Assembly (NCBI GenBank): GCA_028710655.1
Contig: JAQTTS010000147.1
Coordinates: 1-5,720 of the forward strand
Source of the DNA: Dehalococcoidales bacterium
Lineage (GTDB): Bacteria > Chloroflexota > Dehalococcoidia > Dehalococcoidales > UBA5760
Direction: 5' to 3'
Length of the DNA stretch: 5,720 nucleotides
Position 1 is the first letter of the stretch, and every line of letters begins with the position of its first letter. The notes under the pieces are model-generated. The model searched no databases, was not told the origin of the DNA, and worked only from the letters and a program-made list of their open reading frames with translations. Shown here in pieces: positions 1-5,720 of this stretch. A program made the position numbers and the translations under genes.

Positions 1-2
1 TA

Positions 3-146
3 GGCAATGCGGGGGCAGATACACTTACTGTTACCGGCACCTTAACCGCAGATAATGCCAGCATGACCTTAAAGAAGCTCACCGTTACCGAAGACGCTGC
101 TTTTGCTACTACTTCCGGTAACGTCGGTATCGGTACTGCTAGCCCC
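3..146 (+). repeat. Cassette A, copy 1 (truncated by window start)
   Basis: Residues 1-48. The 43 residues from base 18 to 146 (DTLTVTGTLTADNAS, then MTLKKLTV, then a motif) align without gaps to copies 2 and 3, matching each at 34 of 43 positions by hand alignment. The upstream half of the cassette, seen as EVDGN-x-YLGD in copy 2, should lie just left of the window. DNA at 53-79 is identical over 27 bp to 1349-1375. The short strand-turn periodicity (L-T-V-x-G-T-L-T-A) resembles hexapeptide-like beta-solenoid or beta-prism shafts. Confidence 0.85.
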
Positions 147-3100
147 GGAGCAAAGTTGGTAGTCGGGACGGGGGATGCTGATGTTCAAATTAAATTGGCG
201 GATTCCAGGGGCCTTTTTGGGTATCAACCTTCAGGTAATTATGTCCAGGTCGGCGGCGGAGCCGGCAAGAATTTACAATTATTTGCTGACAATGCCGCAA
301 AGGTTACAGTGAAAACCGACGGTAACGTCGGTATCGGAGTGGCGTCACCTACAGCGACGCTGCATGTTAATGGCCCGACACGTATAGGTCCATTTAGTTA
401 CGCTTCAATAGGGTCTCCAAATACAGGCCACGCCATAATAGGAAGAGAAACCAGCGGCGGCAGGGCTACCGGAGGTTTGACTGTATGGCTCGGCGGTAGT
501 TCCGCGACAAATACCAGTTTTGAAATAGTTGACAGGGATTGGACAAAGGTCATTTCAAGTATAAGCGGCGAAGCTCCTTCGGGAAGCTTTACGGTAGACA
601 GTACCGGCCAGGTATTAATGAGAGGCGCAAATGTCGGTATCGGTATAACTAGCCCCGTTTTTAAATTACACGCCGCGGGAACTATAAAATCTGCCCTAAC
701 CGAATCTAATAAAACCGGCATAACGCTCGGTAACGAAGCTTCAGAGAGGCCCAAAGTAGAATTTAATGTGAGCGATAATTCCCGCAGGTTCTGGATGTCC
801 GTGGCCAATGTGAATGAAGCTACTGAACGCCTGCAGATTTTTGCCGGGCCGTTGAACAACAGCGCTACTACAGAAGCTGTTTCCATCGGCGGCACGAGCA
901 ACGTCGGCATCGGCACGACAGCTCCCACCGCGAAACTTGATATCCAGGGGACTGCCGGAGGCACCGGAGATAAAATCCGCTTCACTTCAGAATCCGGTTA
1001 TTATAACGCGATAGGTAATTATAATTCCAATGAGATGTATATCCAGCCGCATACGTATACGCGTATACTCAAGGGCTATGCCTATACTTCCGGTGGAAGA
1101 AAGATGACTGCCGCGGATACGATGTTCAGGATTGACACCGCCAATGTTTTGTTAGCCGAGAACGGCGGAAAAGTCGGTATCGGCACAGCTGCTCCTGCCG
1201 CGGGCCTTGCTATCGGAGCGGGCACCGCTAATTACGCTACCACAGCTAACGATCTTTACGTTACAGGCAACATAGAAGTGGACGGGAATACTTACTTAGG
1301 GGACGCTACATCCGATACCTTAACCGTCATGGGTACATTAACCGCAACTAATGCCAGCATGACCTTAAAGAAGCTTACTGTAACTCAGGATACTTATCTT
1401 GCCACATCAAGCGGGAACGTCGGGATCAATACGGATTCTCCGCAGAAAAAACTTCATATCTTAGCCGGAAGCGGAGCTGATGGAGAAGGGATTGTTTTGG
1501 CTGAAGATGGCACAAGCAGTTTTATGCTGGAGACTAATTACAGCCCGAGCGGCAATGATAATAAGCTGCATATCGCAACAACCGGATACGGGAGGAGCGG
1601 GACATGGAGCGATCCTGAAGAGATCGTAACCTTTACGGTTGGCGGAAACGTGGGTATCGGTACGGCGAGCCCTGCGACAGTATTAGATGTCAACGGTTCG
1701 ATTGGTATCGGCGGGCAGACAGTTTTAGGCGCTGATGCTTCTTCGATTGTAGTCGGTGATCTTATAGGCGGCGATGGCCAGAGAGCTTTAAGATTAAGAG
1801 CCGGCGATGATGATAAGGTATATATAAATACTGCCGGCAACTTCGGAATCGGGACCACAAATCCTGGGGCGAGATTAGATGTTCGAGTAGATAGTACGGG
1901 AGACGTGCTTTCACGCATCTGGAATTCGAACACGAGCGGGACCGGTACGGCAACGTTGAGGATCGCAAATAGCGGCAATCAGGCAAAAGGGGCAACGCTT
2001 CAGTTTACGGATAATAATTATTATGTAGGTACTATAGCTGCTGACCGGACTAATGGCCTGATCTTCAGGACAGGCATCAATCAGAATCCCGAAACTTCCC
2101 TTAGCGATCGGGTGACAATTTTACCGGGCGGAAATGTGGGTATTGGGACGACGAGCCCGGCATTTATCCTTGACGTAGCCGGCAGCCCAAGATTTGGCAG
2201 TCCTAGCGGGGCAAGTAATATAGAGATCGCGGACGTCGACGGAGCTAATTACCGCATTGCCACAGGCGGATACGACCTCAGTTTCCAAAAGAAAGATTCG
2301 GATGCGGGGACATTTGTTACCGTGATGCAGATCGCCGGGGCCAACGCCAATGACGGCGCGCCCAATGTCTATATCGTCAATAGTGTCGGCATCGGCACGG
2401 CGAGCCCCGGGGCAGGCCTTGCTGTCGGTTCAGGCACCATTGATCATGCCGGGCAGTCAAACGGTTTATATGTAGGCGGTAACCTGGAAGTGGACGGCAG
2501 TGCCTGGTTAGGGGATAATGCTTCGGTAGACAGCCTCTATGTCGCAGGCACGCTCTCCGCAGCTAACTCCAGTATGACCCTAAAGAAGCTTACCGTTAGT
2601 GAAGACGCTGTCTTTGCAACAACAAGCGGAAATGTCGGTATCGGCACAGCGAATCCGCAATCTAAATTGCATTTATCAAGTTTGGGCTCTAAAGTCGGAT
2701 TGAGACTTGATAACGGAAATAATTATGAAATCCTGCTTAATAACGGTGGCAATATCGCTGCTTCCGGAGGCGATATGATACTGCTTGCAGAATCCGGATA
2801 TAAACTGCGATTCGGCTCAAACGGAACTAATAGCCAGATGACTCTTAACGCTGGTAACCTCGGTATCGGGACGACCAGCCCGAGTGAGAAGCTGGTCATT
2901 CAAGATGCTTCTGCCGGCTTACGAGCTGAAATTATTAATACTCAGACTTCAGGCTGGACACAGTTGAATTTCAATCAGCAGTCAGGTGCAACTGGAGGGG
3001 CATACATATCCCGCTATGGCAGCGCTCACAGCGAGGCTCGGAATATGAGAATATGGAATAGGGATAGTGCCACAATAGATTTCGGCACAAATAACGAACA

Positions 3101-5720
3101 AAAACTTAGAATAGCAAGCAATGGCAACGTCGGTATCGGCACTGTAAGTCCGGGGGCAACGCTTGACGTTAACGGCTCAACATATTTCAGGAATTGGGCG
3201 AGTTGGAATGGCCAAGGGACTATAACCTGGGATGGCGCAAAACCCGGCACCTTTAATCTGTTGGGCGCATCCGGCAAAGGGATATCTCTCGGCACAAACG
3301 GAGTCTATGACAGGTTCTATATAGATACGAATGGCAACGTCGGTATCGGGACAACGAATCCGAACCTCGCGGCGTTAGATATTTCAAGAACCCAATCGGG
3401 AAGTATTTCTTCGTTTTTGCAACTAAGCACCAATTCAACAACGGCAGAATCAGGGGCAGCAATTGATATTAGGACAACAACAGGTACAACGGTTAATAGG
3501 CATGTTGCCAGAATAGCAGGTATTAGGAGCACGGCCGGTAGTGGTGCAAGCGAACTCGCATTTTACACGGAATCCGGGTCAGCTCTTAATGAAGCTATGA
3601 GGATTCTATATAACGGCAGTATAGGCATCGGCACAACGAACCCGTTAAATAAATTGCAAGTTGGAGGCATATCGGGAGAAGCGGGAGCCGGTGCGCAGAT
3701 GATACGCGTAGTCAGCACTGACAATAACGCGGCAAGCCTTAAGCTTGTTGAGACAACCACGACAAATGAATATGGTTTCCAGTGGAAAAATGACGGCAAC
3801 AATAATAGGTTAGACTTGCTTTACGGTAGCAATACTTTGGCTAACGGAAATAATGATTTACCGGATGCGGGCTTGACAGTCTTAAGGAGTAACGGTTATG
3901 TCGGTATCGGAACGACCAGCCCCGCGGTAAAACTCGATATAGCCGGGGATGTCAATCTTAACAATCAGGCCCTTACTGGAGCCGGTAGCGTAAACCGCGG
4001 ATACTATGTGTATAAGTCCGGAACGACAGCCTATGGTATGAAACTACAATATACCGGGACAGAATACGGCACGCTGATTTTTGGCCCGAACCAGTCAAAC
4101 AGGTTTATAGGTTTCGGGAAGATTGGCACTGCATTAGAAGACGACGATGTAGTTGAATATGCGCGGATTGATTTAGATAACGGACGTTTTGGCATCGGCA
4201 CTGCCGCTCCCGCAGAAACGCTCGACGTAAACGGAACTACCCGCCTTTCCGGCAATGTCGGTATCGGCACCACCGCGCCCTTGAGCACATACAAGCTTTA
4301 TGTGAACGGCAATGCTTATCTCGGCGGACTAACTGTAGCTAACGGCACCTTATCATTCGGCGGCGACTTGAATATGAATAACAGCCTTATCACTAATATA
4401 GGAGCTTCTGCTACTGATTTTACTTCTGGAGGAGGCCTCAACCTGGCAGGGAACCTGGCAGTGGATACCAATGTGCTTTACGTGGACACATCTGCCAATA
4501 ACGTCGGTATCGGCACGGCGAGCCCCGGAGCAAAATTGCAAGTCTTCGGAGGGAACATCCTTCTAGATAACGCTGCGAATATTCAATTTAAAAATACAGG
4601 AGGCTCAGCTGTAAATATACTTAGATACAATAGCAGCGATTATACCATCCTCGGAGGTAACTCGGAAATAGAAGTAGCCGGCGGCGGAAAACTATGGATG
4701 GGGGGCGGCGCGTCCACTTATTTATGGTCAACTGGTGCTATCCCGTTAAGATTAGGAGCCAATTCAACGGAATATATGAGGATAACCTCTAACGGCAACG
4801 TCGGCATCGGCACGGCGAGCCCTACTTCCGGTTATAGATTAGACGTCTACGGAGCAACTATACAGAGGGGTACTCTGGATATGAATACCAATGCTATTCA
4901 GACAATAGCCGGCTCCGGAACGTTGACAGGAGATACCAACCACTTTGTGGTCCGGTCCGGCACTAACGCCCTTGATTTTGAAGTAGCTGCCAGCGGTACT
5001 TCAAAGATGCGCATTGATAATACCGGCAGCGTCGGGATCGGGACTACTTCTCCTCTGCAAAGTATCGGAGGAGGCGGCAGCTATTCGGGGTGGCTCGGCA
5101 CACACATTAAAAAAGATAGCTATGGAATTATGTTGATTGAAGCCGGTTCGAGGGCCAGGCTCCAGTTGACCGATAGCAATGCCGCTACTGACCAGAAGAA
5201 TTTTGCGATTGATGCCATTGAAGGCGTACTGCAGTTTAATACCGTTAATGACGCCCTTACCGGCACTACCTCTCGAATGGTCATCTCAAGTGATGGTAAG
5301 GTCGGTATCGGCACAGCAGACCCGGGAACAGCGGGCTTTACGGTAATGAACGGGTACGTTGGTATCGGGACGACGGCTCCGGCAAGCAGGTTAGATGTTC
5401 AGGGAAGCGGAGGGAGCACTCAGGTTATAAGGATGCTTAATACTACAGGAGTTGTCCGTGGTGCTATGTATTTGACTTCGGCACAAGCAGGCCAATTTTA
5501 TTTATACGATGATAACGGGAATACTGATGTGAAGTTAAGTACCATAGACAATAGTTATTTTAATGGCGGCAACGTGGGCGTCGGCACGACGGATCCCAAG
5601 GAAACCCTTGATGTCAGCGGCACCGCGCGTATTACCGGAAACCTCGGTATCGGCACCACCGCGCCCTTGAGCACATACAAGCTTTATGTGAACGGTAATG
5701 CCTATCTCGGAGGCCTTACT
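3..5720 (+). CDS. Internal part of a giant repetitive fibre/adhesin-like protein (GNVGIGT-repeat protein), both ends missing
   Basis: One frame is open over all 1,906 codons; I translated every line and met no stop or frameshift. Neither start codon nor terminus is in the window, so the full protein is longer. It carries 25 copies of a G-N-V-G-I-G-T-x-S-P-x-x-K-L-D-V-x-G motif, separated by inserts rich in Gly, Thr, Asn, Ser and Ala with alternating hydrophobic residues, as expected for beta-rich fibrous folds. No Cys codon was found, and no transmembrane-like or catalytic motif is visible. Motifs of this kind are known from phage tail fibres and large bacterial surface proteins, often upstream of a Peptidase_S74-type intramolecular chaperone; no such domain is visible here. 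Role inferred: secreted or surface-displayed adhesion fibre or stalk. Alternatives are a structural protein of a large phage or a surface-layer component. Coding status is near certain; function is tentative. Confidence 0.93.
1170..1442 (+). repeat. Cassette A, copy 2
   Basis: Begins with a motif whose tail is G-L-A-I-G-A-G rather than K-L-D-V, then runs through LYVTGNIEVDGNTYLGD and DTLTVMGTLTATNAS to MTLKKLTV, and ends in the degenerate motif GINTDSP. Its SMTLKK element lies 432 codons after that of copy 1 and 405 codons before that of copy 3. Five motifs fall in each interval, so these cassettes mark higher-order blocks. The inserts between the cassettes are far less similar than the cassettes themselves. 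Confidence 0.85.
2382..2657 (+). repeat. Cassette A, copy 3
   Basis: Same order as copy 2: a motif with tail G-L-A-V-G-S-G, then LYVGGNLEVDGSAWLGD, DSLYVAGTLSAANSS, MTLKKLTV and a full motif with GIGTANP. It is one residue longer than copy 2 before the conserved Asp at 2529. No further copy of SMTLKK appears downstream, so the A-type block structure stops here and the second half follows another pattern. Confidence 0.85.
3420..3671 (+). other. Tail-fibre-type insert ending in an E-A-M-R-I/GSIGIGT motif
   Basis: Part of the large CDS. The insert runs through AAIDIRTTTGT, ARIAGIRSTAGSGASELAFY, TESG and EAMRI directly into the motif GSIGIGTTNP. The order A-R-I-x-x, then G-x-S-x-L-x-F-x-T, then E-x-M-R-I, then motif is one I recall as common in phage tail fibre proteins and bacterial S74-type proteins. 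The E-x-M-R-I lead-in recurs before other motifs: QKLRI at 3099, EYMRI at 4770, SKMRI at 5001 and SRMVI at 5271. This supports the fibre assignment, though the recognition is from memory, not a search. Confidence 0.55.
4182..4334 (+). repeat. Cassette B, copy 1: close motif pair plus YKLYVNGNAYLGG strand
   Basis: Fifty-one residues holding two motifs only 23 residues apart (GRFGIGTAAP and GNVGIGTTAP), joined by LDVNGTTRLS, and followed by LSTYKLYVNGNAYLGGLT. It matches copy 2 at 40 of 51 residues without gaps, and the last 25 residues are identical. The DNA at 4258-4309 is identical over 52 bp to 5644-5695. The cassette opens a segment resembling the LYV-x-GN-x-x-V-x-G part of cassette A, so A and B may be distant relatives. 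Confidence 0.9.
4335..4526 (+). other. Beta-repeat shaft segment leading to a D-T-N-V-L-Y-V-D motif
   Basis: Part of the large CDS. Short strand-turn repeats (TVANGTLSFGGDLNMN, GGGLNLAGNLAVD) lead to DTNVLYVDTSANNVGIGTASP. The phrase D-T-N-x-L-Y-V-D followed by V-G-I-G-T is one I associate with long surface proteins of candidate-phyla and Omnitrophota-like bacteria. A small 12-bp tandem (aacctggcaggg then aacctggcagtg, 4440-4463) encodes NLAG-NLAV. Confidence 0.5.
5145..5330 (+). other. Tail-fibre-type insert with D-Q-K-N-F and L-Q-F-x-T-x-N-D-A signature
   Basis: Part of the large CDS. The order is ARLQLTDSNAATDQKNFAI, VLQFNTVNDALTG, SRMVISSDG, then the motif KVGIGTADP. The arrangement of D-Q-K-N-[WF], L-x-F-x-T-x-N-D-A and a final [MR]-x-I-x-x-x-G before V-G-I-G-T is familiar from tail fibre-like proteins in phage and metagenomic sequences. 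It is the insert I recognise most clearly. The first motif of a close pair (5298 and 5355, 19 residues apart) follows it. Confidence 0.55.
5568..5720 (+). repeat. Cassette B, copy 2 (reaches window end)
   Basis: Offset from copy 1 by exactly 1,386 bp (462 codons). Its first half has diverged (GNVGVGTTDP and LDVSGTARIT in place of GRFGIGTAAP and LDVNGTTRLS), while the second half is identical in protein and nearly so in DNA. The window ends inside the following strand region, so the next block probably continues beyond it. Confidence 0.9.

Larger units (their letters stand above)
3948..4916 (+). repeat. Three copies of a short L-N-M-N-x-x-x-I-T element
   Basis: The element occurs at 3948-3989 (DVNLNNQALTGAGS), 4365-4409 (DLNMNNSLITNIGAS) and 4872-4916 (TLDMNTNAIQTIAGS). 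The first and third come shortly after a motif tail; the second follows cassette B. Similar L-N-M-N-x-N-x-I-x-N strings are known to me from phage tail fibres and S74-type proteins, where they lie in the shaft. The span given includes unrelated sequence between copies. Confidence 0.6.
117..5693 (+). repeat. Array of 25 in-frame GNVGIGT-type motifs
   Basis: Consensus is G-[NSKY]-[VLFI]-G-I-G-T-[TA]-[SAN]-P-x-x-x-L-[DH]-V-x-G. The codon for the residue before V-G-I-G starts at 120, 324, 630, 900, 1170, 1416, 1647, 1839, 2133, 2382, 2631, 2856, 3126, 3336, 3618, 3897, 4185, 4254, 4500, 4797, 5028, 5298, 5355, 5571 and 5640. Spacings are mostly 64 to 102 residues, with three close pairs of 19 to 23. 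Divergent copies include 1416 (GINTDSP), 324 (GIGVASP), 630 (GIGITSP) and 5571 (GVGTTDP). The copy at 5028 lacks the K-L-D-V tail. The two copies at 1170 and 2382, which open cassette A, replace that tail with G-L-A-[IV]-G-[AS]-G. The motif probably forms a turn plus strand at a joint between fibre segments; that structural reading is inference. Confidence 0.95.

Noticed and set aside
63..65. Internal ATG codons, for example at 63, as possible gene starts
   Set aside because: No purine-rich ribosome binding site precedes it, and the frame is open and repeat-conserved upstream of it to the window edge.
4440..4463. 12-bp tandem repeat as a phase-variation slippage tract
   Set aside because: There are only two imperfect copies, and a gain or loss of 12 bp keeps the frame, so no on/off switching is expected.
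398..5314. Minus-strand ORFs up to 195 codons, several sharing Val-Val-Pro-Ile-Pro-Thr-Leu-Pro peptides
   Set aside because: The shared peptide is the reverse complement of the + strand V-G-I-G-T motif codons. The ORFs overlap an uninterrupted, repeat-conserved + strand frame and show no ribosome binding sites or recognisable domains, so they are shadows.
120..5657. Regularly repeated short DNA string suggesting a CRISPR-like array
   Set aside because: The copies vary in sequence, sit in one reading frame, are separated by 57 to 306 bp in multiples of three, and encode a conserved peptide. This is a protein repeat.
3..5720. Variable inserts as the product of a diversity-generating retroelement
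   Set aside because: No reverse transcriptase or template repeat is visible, and the differences between inserts are spread over whole modules with length changes, not adenine-specific substitutions in one short variable region.

Overview
The whole window is the inside of one very long protein-coding gene on the + strand. One frame runs from base 3 to base 5720, 1,906 codons, without a stop, start or frameshift, so both ends of the gene lie outside. I see no second gene, RNA gene, promoter, terminator or mobile element. Minus-strand ORFs are shadows of this frame: their recurring Val-Pro-Ile-Pro-Thr peptides are the complement of the repeated Gly-Ile-Gly-Thr coding motif.

The protein is built on a short motif, consensus G-[NSKY]-[VLFI]-G-I-G-T-[TA]-[SAN]-P-x-x-x-L-[DH]-V-x-G, present 25 times at irregular spacing (19 to 102 residues). 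Between the motifs lie divergent Gly/Thr/Asn/Ser-rich, beta-prone inserts. A second level of organisation is visible. Cassette A, containing the peptide SMTLKKLTV, occurs at 3-146 (cut by the window edge), 1170-1442 and 2382-2657, marking blocks of about 432 and 405 residues with five motifs each. Cassette B, a close pair of motifs ending in a YKLYVNGNAYLGGLT-type strand, occurs at 4182-4334 and 5568-5720, exactly 1,386 bp apart. A smaller element of the form [VL]-[ND]-[LM]-N occurs three times in the second half. I found no cysteine codon in frame.

The motif is familiar from phage tail fibres and from large surface proteins of uncultivated bacteria, often upstream of a C-terminal intramolecular chaperone (Peptidase_S74 / endosialidase chaperone type). 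Long proteins of this style are known to me from Omnitrophota, candidate-phyla bacteria and some Bacteroidota. The source is probably such a bacterium, or a large phage; the window has no taxonomic marker, so this is inference. The likely role is an extracellular, fibrous, repetitive adhesin or fibre shaft, with conserved motifs as structural joints and variable inserts between them. The ends of the gene (signal peptide, anchor, chaperone or secretion domain) would be needed to decide.
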